A DNA stretch of 64,000 bases, taken from positions 2,740,010 through 2,804,009 of the forward strand of contig NZ_JH976537.1 in the NCBI RefSeq assembly GCF_000309385.1, in the 5' to 3' direction. Under the pieces are notes generated by a model. The model worked only from the letters and a program-made list of their open reading frames with translations. It had not been told where the DNA came from and searched no databases. Shown piece by piece: positions 1 through 8,879 of this stretch. Numbering within the stretch: the first letter of the stretch is position 1; the number at the start of each line of letters is the position of its first letter. Position numbers and translations under genes: made by a program. This DNA is from Nodosilinea nodulosa PCC 7104. Its GTDB lineage: Bacteria; Cyanobacteriota; Cyanobacteriia; Phormidesmidales; Phormidesmidaceae.

Positions 1-258
1 CGCCAGCGACAGCCCAAAGCCCACCAGCAGCCGGTAGTCTTGGCGCGAATGACCTCGCCAGCGGGGGCGGCACCAGGCCACCAACACCAGGGCCGACAGC
101 CCCACCCGCAGCAGCACCATACCCAACGGCCCTACCTGGCCAAACAGGCTTTTAGCAAGGGTCGAGCCCAGCTGGGTCGACGCCATAGAGGCGATCACCA
201 GCACGGGAGCCGGGAGATTGAATCCAGGCAGCTTAGGCAGCAGAGAATTGGGTAACAA
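1..258 (-). CDS. EamA/RhtA-type drug-metabolite transporter, N-terminal part (cut by window edge)
   Basis: The open frame on the minus strand runs off the left edge; 86 codons are present. It reads as a hydrophobic first membrane helix (VLVIASMASTQLGSTLAKSLF), a Gly/Pro turn and a second helix (MVLLRVGLSALVLVAW) followed by a basic loop, which matches the start of 10-helix EamA exporters of the RhtA subgroup. The frame is closed upstream by a TGA. The first plausible start is a TTG at 258 preceded by an AGGAA ribosome-binding sequence; a GTG further in is possible. It is transcribed away from the DUF456 gene. Substrate unknown; amino acid or metabolite export is the family role. Confidence 0.6.
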   Translation of the reverse strand, partial: MLPNSLLPKLPGFNLPAPVLVIASMASTQLGSTLAKSLFGQVGPLGMVLLRVGLSALVLVAWCRPRWRGHSRQDYRLLVGFGLSLA

Positions 259-504
259 GGGTAGATTCCTGGGGCGATCGGGTCAGCTAGTGCCTCCCAA
301 CTCTAGCGTCTTCGACCAACGGTACCTAACCACATTGTCGATACCCGGGTATGACCGGCATGAATGGATAACATCACTGGAGACAGTCGGGATGGCCGCA
401 CCGCCGACTCCCCTGGTTTCGGCCCTAGTTTTAGCTATGATCCGCATTAGACCCATCACCACTCTCCAGCACCCCGTCCCAGGTTTTCGGCACTTACATT
501 CAGG

Positions 505-1224
505 ATGATTTTCTCCATGGCTGTCTTCATGGCCCTCGCCCTGCCCCAGAGCCTCACTGCGATCTATCAGCAGGTGAGTCAGTGGCTGACCGGCCTAGCT
601 GCTGCCACTGGCGGCTATCTAGTGGGTCTAGGCCACACCATCGTCAATCTGCCTGCCCAGGTGCCTGCGGCCATCAACGCCCCAGCCGTCTGGCACCTGG
701 CCCTGTACTGGCTGCTGGTGCTGGTTATGGTAGCAGGGGTAGTGGGGGCGGTGGTCCCCGCCCTGCCCGGTATCACGCTCATTGTGGGAGCCATCTTAAT
801 CTGGGGGCTGGTGGCCGGGTTTGTGGGGCTAAAGTGGGCTTTGGGCGTGGCGATCGCAGCCCTTATCCTCAGCTTTGCCATCGACTACCTGGCCGGAGTG
901 CTGGGGGCGCAGCGAGTGGGGGCCAGCAGCTGGGGCCAAATTGGGGCTTTTGTAGGCATGTTTTTGGGGCTGTTTGGCCTATTGCCCCTGTTGCCTACGG
1001 GTATTCCCCTGCTGGGGCTGCTGCTGGGCACGGTGCTAGGTGCCTTTGTCGGCGAGTTTTTGCACCGCCGCGAGCTCAAGCTGCTCCAGCGCGTCAAGCA
1101 GTCGGCCAAGGTCGGGCTGGCCATTGTGGTTGGCACCCTGGTCGGCAATATTTTGCAGGGCATTCTCGCCCTGATTAGCCTAGTGGTGTTTTTGGTCACA
1201 ACCGGGCCAGGAATCTGGGGCTAG
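505..1224 (+). CDS. DUF456 family integral membrane protein
   Basis: The 239-residue protein has about six hydrophobic segments. The core from about residue 70 onward carries the glycine-rich helical hairpins typical of DUF456 (VVPALPGITLIVGAILIWG; AIDYLAGVLGAQRVGASSWG; LPTGIPLLGLLLGTVLGAFV). DUF456 proteins are small inner-membrane proteins of unknown function, widespread in cyanobacteria and actinobacteria. The roughly 65 residues before the core form an extra amphipathic/hydrophobic stretch and may be partly regulatory. ATG at 505 is used; an in-frame ATG at 517 is an alternative. It converges with the methyltransferase gene and has no operon partner here. Confidence 0.8.
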   Translation: MIFSMAVFMALALPQSLTAIYQQVSQWLTGLAAATGGYLVGLGHTIVNLPAQVPAAINAPAVWHLALYWLLVLVMVAGVVGAVVPALPGITLIVGAILIWGLVAGFVGLKWALGVAIAALILSFAIDYLAGVLGAQRVGASSWGQIGAFVGMFLGLFGLLPLLPTGIPLLGLLLGTVLGAFVGEFLHRRELKLLQRVKQSAKVGLAIVVGTLVGNILQGILALISLVVFLVTTGPGIWG

Positions 1225-1232
1225 GCAATTAT

Positions 1233-1883
1233 CTATTGTTTCTCCAGAGGCTTGAGGCCTGCTAGTAGCGCCATTTCCAACCATTTCCAATGGCAATCTA
1301 CATCGCTAAAGCCAATGTCTCGCAACCAGCCCAGCTGAGTTTCCATATCCAGCAGCTGATTGGCAGGATCCTCGGTTTCAGGGGTATAGCCAATCGCCGC
1401 CAAAAACTGATGATGCAGTCGCTCCGTCGGAGAAGCGACATGCTCCAGGTTGCAAAAGCAGCCTCCTGGCTCCAAAATTTGAAAAATTTCCCTATAAAGT
1501 GCTGCCTTGCGGGAGTGATCCAGGTGGTGAATCGCAAAGCTTGAGACTACCGCGTCAAAGCTACCTAGATCGGGCAGCGGCTGCGACAGGTCGTGGTTGA
1601 CAATCGCAACGCTGGGGTCGGAACCGAATCGATCTCCCACCGCCGCCAGCATCGTGGGTGAAAAATCGATCGCCACCCAGTCGGCACTGGGGCGATCGAT
1701 TTTCAGCAGTCCTAGCAGCCGCCCATTGCCGGTGCCCAAATCTAGAACACGTCGGGCTGTGGTCGGCACCAGATTTAGCAGCACGGCCTCGCCTTCGGTG
1801 CGGTGGGGAATGGCATCCGCCCGAGACAGGTAGTCGAGGGCATGGCTGGCGGAGGTCCAGGAATTATGCAGCGGTAAGGTCAT
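1233..1883 (-). CDS. class I SAM-dependent methyltransferase
   Basis: The 216-residue protein has the Rossmann SAM-binding motif I VLDLGTGNGRL at about residues 46-56. An acidic residue (AIDFSPTML) follows as motif II, then the post-I/motif III strand SFDAVVSSFAIHHL and the EPGG turn (ILEPGGCFCNLEHV) near residue 140. This is the Methyltransf_25/UbiE-like layout. The substrate cannot be read from sequence. Its ATG overlaps the stop of the upstream pterin dehydratase gene by four bases (ATGA), so the two are probably translated together from one mRNA. The C-terminal helix FSDVDCHWKWLEMALLAG is typical of small-molecule methyltransferases. Confidence 0.8.
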   Translation of the reverse strand: MTLPLHNSWTSASHALDYLSRADAIPHRTEGEAVLLNLVPTTARRVLDLGTGNGRLLGLLKIDRPSADWVAIDFSPTMLAAVGDRFGSDPSVAIVNHDLSQPLPDLGSFDAVVSSFAIHHLDHSRKAALYREIFQILEPGGCFCNLEHVASPTERLHHQFLAAIGYTPETEDPANQLLDMETQLGWLRDIGFSDVDCHWKWLEMALLAGLKPLEKQ

Positions 1884-2284
1884 GGGCTTGAGGGGGGCGA
1901 GGGCGGTTCACACTGCCCAGACTGGAGCGCCGTAATCTCCTGGGCAAGGGCAAAGTCAAGGCTAGTGACACCGCCAGCATCGTGGGTCGTTAGGCTAATG
2001 ACCAGACGGTTGTAGGCAATCCCCAGGTCGGGGTGGTGCCCCAGGCGATCAGCGGGCTCTACCAGGCGATCGACAAAGGCAATGGTAGCGGCAAAATCGG
2101 CGAAGTGACACTCCGTCACCAGACTGTCTCCCACAATTGACCACCCGGGCGGCACAGCCTCAGAGGCGGCCAGAGTGGCACCCCCTGACAGAGTTGCGCC
2201 TAGCCCCAGCGCCCCCGCCAGGCAAAGGCGGCAGGGCTTACAAATGCGACCAATCCATGAATTATGCGCCACGCCAAAGACCAT
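1880..2284 (-). CDS. pterin-4a-carbinolamine dehydratase with N-terminal export-like signal
   Basis: The C-terminal 85 residues match the PCD/PhhB fold: a Trp in the first strand, an F-x-D-F segment, Phe-Val before an Ala-Asp helix, the catalytic HHPD at residues 83-86 and THD at 100-102, then GGVTSLDFALAQ. PCD dehydrates 4a-hydroxytetrahydropterin and is normally cytosolic, about 95 residues. Here about 43 extra N-terminal residues form a basic-then-hydrophobic segment (RLCLAGALGLGATLSGG) ending in Ala-rich residues, like a Sec signal or membrane anchor. A later start would lie inside this hydrophobic stretch. The gene overlaps the downstream methyltransferase by ATGA. Family confidence is high; export is inferred. 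Confidence 0.8.
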   Translation of the reverse strand: MVFGVAHNSWIGRICKPCRLCLAGALGLGATLSGGATLAASEAVPPGWSIVGDSLVTECHFADFAATIAFVDRLVEPADRLGHHPDLGIAYNRLVISLTTHDAGGVTSLDFALAQEITALQSGQCEPPSPPSSP

Positions 2285-2945
2285 AGAGGTTAACGTCCCA
2301 GCCCTATTCTAGATTCCCAGCACCATTCTAGATATAGAGTCATGCCCATCAGCAGCCACCTATCCGTAGCGCAATCGTGCCAAGACAACGGCCCAATAGG
2401 CCTCCAAAAGAGAGATCAAAAAGAAGTAAAACAATCCCTTTCAAGATTACGATTCAAGCCATTATCCTATCTAGCAAACGGCTAAATCTTTGCCTTCTCT
2501 ACAGTCCCTCAAAGTAGATTATTAGCTTCAGCCAGATTGCGGAAGTAGTTTTGTACTTCCGCAGCATTACGGAAGTTCTGCACAAATAGACAATTATTAT
2601 CCGAACAGAGCCTCATTCTTTGTGGATTTCTCTGTTGCGATCGCCAGCTTCTCAAGCCTATCAAGACATTCTTTGCGTAAATACACTGATTTATTTTACT
2701 TTCAAAAAAATTGACCAGAAAGACAAAAATTTTTTAGGGGTCAAACCCCTCTTAGAGGATTTTAAGCGCTTCGCTAAGCTTAATCCATCGAGGCGTGAGC
2801 GCTCAGTTTTAGAGCTTGCTTTTGGCAATTCTCTACTCCTGAGTCAACAAAAATCTCACATAAGTAGTGACTGGGGTTGCGTTGTTCTTACTGCACACAG
2901 TCATTCAGCCAGATTTAGCAACGCCAACACAGGGTGCGAGGAAAA
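2285..2945. other. AT-rich intergenic region upstream of the caspase-STAND gene
   Basis: This 661-bp stretch between the divergently oriented dehydratase and caspase genes is clearly more AT-rich than its surroundings. A plus-strand open frame from 2620 exists, but it overlaps the caspase start in another frame, lacks a ribosome-binding site and has no recognisable composition, so it is not called. The stretch holds the palindrome described separately at 2538-2563. No tRNA or known RNA family was recognised. Confidence 0.6.
2538..2576. promoter_or_regulatory. perfect 10-bp inverted repeat plus a third half-site
   Basis: TGCGGAAGTA at 2538-2547 is followed after six bases (GTTTTG) by its exact reverse complement TACTTCCGCA at 2554-2563. 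A third direct copy of the core, CGGAAGT, lies at 2570-2576. A perfect palindrome with an extra half-site about 370 bp upstream of the caspase-STAND start could be an operator for a dimeric regulator, or an RNA hairpin. There is no T-run, so it is a poor intrinsic terminator. Confidence 0.4.
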
Positions 2946-5756
2946 ATGTCACGGGATGCGCTTGTTGTCGGAATCAACACTTACCAATATCTACCTGCAC
3001 TACAGGCTCCAGCTCAGGATGCTGAGTCGGTAGCACGGTGTTTGGAAAGCTTTGGAGAATGCCGTGTCGTACGGCTGCCCGAAGCCATTGCCAATCAAAA
3101 ACCGGCGGTGAGCCAGCGGGGCACAGTCACTACTTCTGTACTGGAAGAAGCGCTCATTAAGCTGTTCAAGCCAGCGGGCAAAACCATCCCTCAAACCGCT
3201 ATCTTCTACTATTCTGGCCATGGCCTTCAGCGCCAGGCAGGCATTCAAGAAGGTTATCTGGCCACCAGCGATGCCAACCCAGAGGCAGGGCACTACGGGC
3301 TGTCGCTGCACTGGCTGCGGCGCTTGCTGCAGGAGAGCCCCGTGCGTCAGCGCGTGATTTTGCTCGACTGCTGCAACAGCGGCGAATTTTTTAACATGCT
3401 GGAGGCTGACCCTGGCGCCCGGGCTGGCACCGATCGCCTCTTTATGGCTGCGGCCCGGGAATACGAGGCGGCCTACGAGTCGCTTGACGGCAACCACAGC
3501 GTCTTTACCCAGGCGCTGCTGTCGGGGCTCAACCCCTACAAGGTGAAAGGAGGCATTGTCAACAGCCACTCCCTCACCGATACGGTCAACCGAGAACTGA
3601 AGGGTGAGCTTCAGCAGCCGCTCTTTGAAAGCTCCGGCAGCGAAATTGTGCTGACCCGCATGTCTGGCCTGACGGCTCCGGCCAGAGACACCCCGCCGCC
3701 GCTGCTAGAACGCCTGCAAAAGCTCCGCTACGGGTTTTGTCCCTTTCCGGGGGCAGCGCCTTTTGAGGCAGCCCACAGCGAGATCTTCTTTGGCCGCGAT
3801 GAGATTGCCCAAACGCTGATCGGTCGAGTACAGTCATCGCGCCTGTGCGCCCTGGTAGGCGCTTCCGGGGTGGGCAAAACATCCCTGCTGCGGGCCGGGC
3901 TCATGCCCCAGTTGGCCAAGGCTGAGGGCAAAACAACCTGGGAGGCACGCTACCTGGCGCTGGGGGCTTCCCCGCTGTCCAGCCTCGCAGAATTATTTGT
4001 AGAGCCTGGGGCAACAGGCCTGCCCCGGGCTGAGCAGCTGCGCCGAGCCGAATCATTTTTGCAGCAGGGACCAGAGGGGTTTTGCCAGCTGGTGCAGGCT
4101 TTGATCGGCGAGCGCGGCCCAGAAACCCGACTAGTACTGGTATTAGACCAGTTTGAAGCGCTCCTAACCCCCGGTCTTGACTCCAGCCGCGATCGCCGTC
4201 TGGTGCTCGATTGCCTGAGCGCAGCGATCGAGCAAGAGCACTTACCTCTACACCTGGTGCTGGGCCTGCGCGCCCACCATCTGGCGGGACTGGCCGACGT
4301 TCCTAAGTTTCAAACCCTAGTGGCTGACCACAGCCTGGTCGTACCCGCCATGACCTACAACCAGCTCAAGGCCACTATCGTTGGCCCGCTGGAGAAGGTC
4401 GGCCTGCGCTACGACGCCAACCTGGTGTACACCCTACTGCTGGATATTGTCAGCGCCCCCGCCGATCTGGCCCTGCTGCAAATTGCCCTCAAGGAGCTGT
4501 GGCTGCGGCGGGAGAGCGGCCCAAATACTCCAGAGCCGCCGCGCCTAACTCTGTCTGCCTACGTCGAGATGGGAGGCATTCGCCACCTGCTCACCCAGCG
4601 GGCCGATCGGCTGTTTCAGGCTCTGCCCGCCCCAGAGCAAGCGATCGCCCAGCGCATTTTTTTGAGTCTCTGCGACCTCGGCGACGGTTCTACCGTCACC
4701 CGCCGCCCGGTATCCCTGAGCGAACTCGTCACGCGCAGCACCCCCGAAGCAGATGTAGTAGCTACCCTGGAAAAGCTGCTGGCCGCTCGCCTGGTGGTGG
4801 CTCAGGACCAGCTCCAGGCGAGCAGCAGCTCGGCGGCGATCGCGGTGCCGGGCTGGGCCCCCTCCCCAGCCGTGCCATCTACTGCGGCGGCAAATCTGCC
4901 CCAGCTCACCAGCAGCCTGTTGGTCAGTAGCCCGCCAACAACCGCCAACGCCTTCTACTTTGACATTGCCCACGAGGCGCTGATTCGCAACTGGCCCCTG
5001 CTACAGCAGTGGTTGCAGACTCAGGGCCCGCTGGTGCGGCAGCAGCGAGCTATCGAGGTGGCGGCCCAGGAATGGCACTGCCAGCAGCAGCCCAATCATG
5101 CCGACTATTTTTTGACCAAAACCCGTCTCAACGAAGCTAAGAGCTTTCGGCAGGCGCACAGCGATCAGCTCTCGGTGGTAGCCAGCGGCTATCTGGAGGC
5201 CTGCGATCGCCACGCCAGGCGCTGCCGCCGCCAGCATCACCTCGTGCGGCTGCTGATTCCCCTCAGCATGGCAACCGGCATGCTCACGGCCTATGCCCAC
5301 AGCTACATTACCCAGCCAGACATGGAGTTTGCGAAGACTCCCAGTGCCTCTGTGGACGCCCTGGCCCCTTCCTTTAACCTGACCGAACCTGAGTCAGCTA
5401 CGGATAAAGGCGCCGCAAAAGAGTCTATGCCTACCCTCGGATCGCCTGAGGCGGGTATTGTGCGTACCGATGTGCTAGCTCTGGCCGCAACGCTGCCCAA
5501 ACGGCAAAACCATCGGGGAGCCGCACCTGACGCTCAGGCCACTCAGGGGGCAGTCAGGGCCCCCATGGCTCGGCCATCGGCAGCGTTGCCAGCGGGGTCT
5601 CCGTCACAATCTAGCCTGCCCTCAGCCAACCAGCTGGTTGAGCTGGAGTCATGGTGGATTTCGCCAGAGGATCCATCAATGGTCATTCAGATTTGGTGTA
5701 CCCGCACTGAGACCACCCCCGTGTGCTTTACCTCCACCGCCGCCCGCAGCAACTAG
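2946..5756 (+). CDS. caspase (C14) - nSTAND1 ATPase protein with one membrane segment
   Basis: The 936-residue protein starts with a caspase-like peptidase domain (about 1-240): VVGINTYQYLP start, catalytic His92 in YYSGHG and catalytic Cys143 in LLDCCNSGEF, so the dyad looks intact. A STAND-type P-loop ATPase follows: FFGRDEI lead-in, Walker A GASGVGKT at 305-312, Walker B LVLVLDQFE at about 396-404, and a helical region to about 750 ending in the FDIAHEALIRNWPLL motif typical of nSTAND1. One hydrophobic segment lies at about 767-787, then a Pro/Ala-rich linker and a short Trp-rich tail (ELESWW). There are no WD40 or TPR sensor repeats, unlike most cyanobacterial relatives. Start: ATG at 2946 with GAGGAAA ahead, preferred over the in-frame GTG at 2934. 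STAND-caspases are suspected cell-death or defence switches; that role is inferred. Confidence 0.85.
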   Translation: MSRDALVVGINTYQYLPALQAPAQDAESVARCLESFGECRVVRLPEAIANQKPAVSQRGTVTTSVLEEALIKLFKPAGKTIPQTAIFYYSGHGLQRQAGIQEGYLATSDANPEAGHYGLSLHWLRRLLQESPVRQRVILLDCCNSGEFFNMLEADPGARAGTDRLFMAAAREYEAAYESLDGNHSVFTQALLSGLNPYKVKGGIVNSHSLTDTVNRELKGELQQPLFESSGSEIVLTRMSGLTAPARDTPPPLLERLQKLRYGFCPFPGAAPFEAAHSEIFFGRDEIAQTLIGRVQSSRLCALVGASGVGKTSLLRAGLMPQLAKAEGKTTWEARYLALGASPLSSLAELFVEPGATGLPRAEQLRRAESFLQQGPEGFCQLVQALIGERGPETRLVLVLDQFEALLTPGLDSSRDRRLVLDCLSAAIEQEHLPLHLVLGLRAHHLAGLADVPKFQTLVADHSLVVPAMTYNQLKATIVGPLEKVGLRYDANLVYTLLLDIVSAPADLALLQIALKELWLRRESGPNTPEPPRLTLSAYVEMGGIRHLLTQRADRLFQALPAPEQAIAQRIFLSLCDLGDGSTVTRRPVSLSELVTRSTPEADVVATLEKLLAARLVVAQDQLQASSSSAAIAVPGWAPSPAVPSTAAANLPQLTSSLLVSSPPTTANAFYFDIAHEALIRNWPLLQQWLQTQGPLVRQQRAIEVAAQEWHCQQQPNHADYFLTKTRLNEAKSFRQAHSDQLSVVASGYLEACDRHARRCRRQHHLVRLLIPLSMATGMLTAYAHSYITQPDMEFAKTPSASVDALAPSFNLTEPESATDKGAAKESMPTLGSPEAGIVRTDVLALAATLPKRQNHRGAAPDAQATQGAVRAPMARPSAALPAGSPSQSSLPSANQLVELESWWISPEDPSMVIQIWCTRTETTPVCFTSTAARSN

Positions 5757-5767
5757 CTGCCCTCGCC

Positions 5768-5802
5768 TCCCCAGGCTCAGGCCCTGCCCCCTAGCCTGGG
5801 GA
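5768..5802 (+). terminator. GC-rich hairpin after the caspase-STAND gene
   Basis: TCCCCAGGCT (5768-5777) and AGCCTGGGGA (5793-5802) are perfect 10-bp arms around a 15-base loop, starting 11 bases after the stop codon. There is no T-run, so it may act as a pause or mRNA-end stabiliser rather than a classical intrinsic terminator. Confidence 0.5.
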
Positions 5803-5949
5803 AAGAAAGCTATCCTAGTCTTCGTGGCTTGAGCGGTGGAATCGGTCAGAGCGTTCCATCCAAAAAAATGTCCTGGCCAAACCCGCGAAATCGACCCGCT
5901 GGGACGATCGCAGTGAAACCCCAGATAGGTATTTAGCTGGAACAGTTCT

Positions 5950-8715
5950 ATGCAAATTTTGTCGGTGGCGCTGCAAAACTTTAAGACCCACCGCGATCGC
6001 TATTTTGAGTTTCAGCCCGGTACCAATGCCATCTGCGGCGAGAATGGGGCCGGCAAAACCAGCATTTTAGAGGCGATCGCCTGGGTGCTCTTCAACTACC
6101 AGGGCGACTATGCCAAAGAAGACCTGATTCGCAACGGCAGCGGCAGCGCCCAGGTTACGGTAGCCTTTACCTCCAACTACGATGGCCGCACCTACCGGGT
6201 GCAGCGCTGCACCCAGCGGGGCTACGCCCTCTTCGATCCCCAGCTGAACGAGCGTCTCCCCTACACCCGCATCAAAGACGAGGTGCTGCCCTGGCTGCGC
6301 CAGCACCTGGGAGTCGGTCCGACCACCAACCTGCCCCAGCTGTTCGCCCGCACCCTGGGGGTTCCCCAGGGCACCTTTACCGCCGATTTCTTACAGCCTG
6401 CTGAGCACCGCAAAGCGGTATTCGACGCCATTCTCAAGGTCGAAGACTACAAGCTGGCCTTTAAGCAGATGAACACCCTGCGTCGCTACGCCGAAGACCA
6501 GGTCGAGGCGACCAAGGCAGAAATCGCCCAGTACGACGAGGCGCTGGCCGAGTGGGATGACCTAAACCTCCGGCGGCACAGCCTCCAGCAGGGCATTGCC
6601 GCCAGCGAGCAGCGTCTGCAAACCCTTACGGCCACCGTAGCCGATCTGCAAGCCCAGCGCGACAGTCTCAAGGCTCAGGCCCAACAGCTACAAACCCTAA
6701 CCAATCAACGCCAGGGGCTGTCCCATCAGCGGTCGGCCAAGCAGTCCAGTTTGGCTCGGTTGCAGCAGTCAGCGCAGCAAGCCGGGCAGGCGATCGCCCT
6801 CTGCCAGGCCCATCGCACCGACTATGAGAGGTACCGGGCTGCCGAGCAGATGGGGCAGGCGCTAGCCCAGGAACAGCGGCAGCGGCAGCACCTCCAAAAC
6901 GACTGTCAAAGGCTACAGCAGGCTCGGGGGCAAACGCAGGTAGACCTGGCTCGCTGGCAAACGCAGCTGGAGTCATTTGAGGCCACAGAGCGAGAACTGG
7001 CGCTGCTGCAACCTCAGCTTGAAATTCAGGCCCAGCTGGAGGCCCGACGTGAGGCTATGCAGCAACAGCTGGAGCAGTGCCAGCGCTGGCAGCTACAGCA
7101 GCAGCAGGCTCAGGCTCAGCAAGCCCAGCTCAAAGAGCAGTGGATTCAGGCGGTGCAAACTCGCGATCGCTTAGTCGCGTTACAGCCCCAGGTGAACAGC
7201 ATTGCCGCCCTCGAAGATCGGCGCGATCGCCTCCAGCAGCAGCTCAGTCGCATGGCCGCCGCCCGCCAGTTTGAGACCGAAATTAGCGCTCTAGTGGCGG
7301 CCAGTAAAGGCCAGGGCCAAACCCAGCAGGCGAAAATTGAGGCGGTGCTAAAAGATTTGGCAGTTCTGTCCGACAGCCTACCGCTGCTATCGAGCCAGAC
7401 TCTCACCCAGCTAGAGCAGACCCTACAGGATACCGCCACCCTGCATGACTCGTTAGTAGCAGCGCTGGAGGCGATCCTGCGGGATTTGGCCGACCAAACC
7501 GACGAAGAATCCCTCAGAGCCGCCCTGAAAACGCTAGAACTTGACCTCAAGCAGCACTACGGTTGGCGAGCCGAGCTAGCCCAGCTGAGCAGCATAACCA
7601 CTCAGCTAGAGCGCATTCAGCAGTCGCAGGCAGAGCTCTCAAACCAGCTCGATAGTCTTGCCCAGCAGCTGGTCAGTCAGGCCACTGTAGAAACAGCCCT
7701 GGCGACTCTAGACAATGACCTTAAAAGTTTGGGCCGACCGCGGGAAAAAAGCCAAATATTGGAGCGCACTCTCCAGGATAAAGCCCGCATAGAGCAGGCC
7801 TACACGGCTCAGACAGCCGCTTTAGCCAACCTCGACCAGCAAATGGCAGCCCTGACCACCCAGCTCGATCGCTTTGCCGACCTCGACCAGCGACTGGCCC
7901 AAGCCGAGAGCGATCGCGTTCAATCCCAAGCCGGGTACGGCATCTATCTACAAAACCAGCAGCTCGCTAACCAGCACCCTCAGCTAGAGGCCGAGCTAGC
8001 CGAAGTCAGCGCCGAGCTAGCGCAGATGCAGCAGCAGCAGGCCGAGCTAGAGGAAGCCTATCAGACGGTCCTGGCTGACTTTGATTCCGAAGCCGCCGCC
8101 GCCCTTGAAATTACCTACGGCAGCGTCAAATCTGAGGCGGACCAGCTGGCGGGAAGCCTGCCTCAGCAGCGCCAGCGGCTCGACGATCTCGACCGGCAGC
8201 TCGCCGGTCTCAAGGTCCTTAGCCAGCGCCGCGACGCCGCGAAGCAGCAGCTGCAGAGCCGAGAAAAAACCAAACGATTTATCACCTTTGCCCGCAAGGC
8301 CTACAACGAGGCCGGCCCGCGCATCACGGAGCAGTACGTGCGCAGCGTGTCCCAGCAGGCCGACAGACTGTTTCGAGACCTGCTCAATCGCCCCAATGTG
8401 GCACTGGACTGGACGCGAGACTACGAAATTTTGGTGCAGGACGGGCCAAACCAGCGACGGTTTGTCAATCTTTCGGGGGGAGAGCAGATGTGCGCGGCCC
8501 TGGCGGTGCGGCTAGCGCTGCTCAAGGTGCTCGCCGACATCGATATTGCTTTCTTCGACGAGCCCACAACCAACATGGATCGCCGCCGCCGACAGGGGCT
8601 AGCGGAAGCCATTGGCCGAATTAAAACCTTTCAGCAGCTGTTCGTGATTAGCCATGACGACACCTTTGAGCAGGTGACCGAAAACGTCATTGTGGTCGAG
8701 CGAGAGGCTAGCTAA
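5950..8715 (+). CDS. Rad50/SbcC-like SMC-family ATPase
   Basis: The 921-residue protein has a split ABC ATPase head at both ends. Walker A is GENGAGKTS at residues 30-38; the C-terminal head has the ABC signature LSGGEQM near 841 and Walker B AFFDEPTTNMD near 865, with a D-loop and an H-switch (VISHDD). Between them are about 600 residues of Gln/Leu/Ala-rich coiled coil. Rad50/SbcC works with the nuclease Mre11/SbcD in double-strand-break repair, but no sbcD lies in this window. No CxxC zinc hook is seen at the coil apex near residue 460; the few cysteines are isolated. ATG at 5950 gives the usual short lead to the first strand. It is co-directional with the caspase-STAND gene, 193 bp downstream. 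Confidence 0.85.
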   Translation: MQILSVALQNFKTHRDRYFEFQPGTNAICGENGAGKTSILEAIAWVLFNYQGDYAKEDLIRNGSGSAQVTVAFTSNYDGRTYRVQRCTQRGYALFDPQLNERLPYTRIKDEVLPWLRQHLGVGPTTNLPQLFARTLGVPQGTFTADFLQPAEHRKAVFDAILKVEDYKLAFKQMNTLRRYAEDQVEATKAEIAQYDEALAEWDDLNLRRHSLQQGIAASEQRLQTLTATVADLQAQRDSLKAQAQQLQTLTNQRQGLSHQRSAKQSSLARLQQSAQQAGQAIALCQAHRTDYERYRAAEQMGQALAQEQRQRQHLQNDCQRLQQARGQTQVDLARWQTQLESFEATERELALLQPQLEIQAQLEARREAMQQQLEQCQRWQLQQQQAQAQQAQLKEQWIQAVQTRDRLVALQPQVNSIAALEDRRDRLQQQLSRMAAARQFETEISALVAASKGQGQTQQAKIEAVLKDLAVLSDSLPLLSSQTLTQLEQTLQDTATLHDSLVAALEAILRDLADQTDEESLRAALKTLELDLKQHYGWRAELAQLSSITTQLERIQQSQAELSNQLDSLAQQLVSQATVETALATLDNDLKSLGRPREKSQILERTLQDKARIEQAYTAQTAALANLDQQMAALTTQLDRFADLDQRLAQAESDRVQSQAGYGIYLQNQQLANQHPQLEAELAEVSAELAQMQQQQAELEEAYQTVLADFDSEAAAALEITYGSVKSEADQLAGSLPQQRQRLDDLDRQLAGLKVLSQRRDAAKQQLQSREKTKRFITFARKAYNEAGPRITEQYVRSVSQQADRLFRDLLNRPNVALDWTRDYEILVQDGPNQRRFVNLSGGEQMCAALAVRLALLKVLADIDIAFFDEPTTNMDRRRRQGLAEAIGRIKTFQQLFVISHDDTFEQVTENVIVVEREAS

Positions 8716-8766
8716 GCGCTATCAAATTATCGAAAAGAGACCTGGCATCAATGTTTGCTGTGCAGT

Positions 8767-8795
8767 AAAAAACCGCTCCCAACCGGGCAGCGGTT
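8767..8795 (-). terminator. intrinsic terminator of the small thylakoid protein gene
   Basis: Read on the minus strand, AACCGCT and AGCGGTT (plus 8771-8777 and 8789-8795) pair as 7-bp arms and are followed by a run of six T (plus A-run 8767-8772). It lies 85 bp past the stop of the 8880-9104 gene. Confidence 0.75.
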
Positions 8796-8879
8796 AATGG
8801 TAATGGGTACTACAGGAGTAACTTGAACAACTTTGCAACGACCTCCCTCGTTTGAGGCCGATCGCAAAACTATTGATTT

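Noticed and set aside
582-1178. 198-codon frame inside the DUF456 gene
   Set aside because: Arg/Ala/Pro-rich out-of-frame shadow typical of high-GC DNA.
2620-3033. 137-codon frame upstream of the caspase gene
   Set aside because: Overlaps the caspase start in another frame, has no ribosome-binding site, and its composition reflects AT-rich non-coding DNA.
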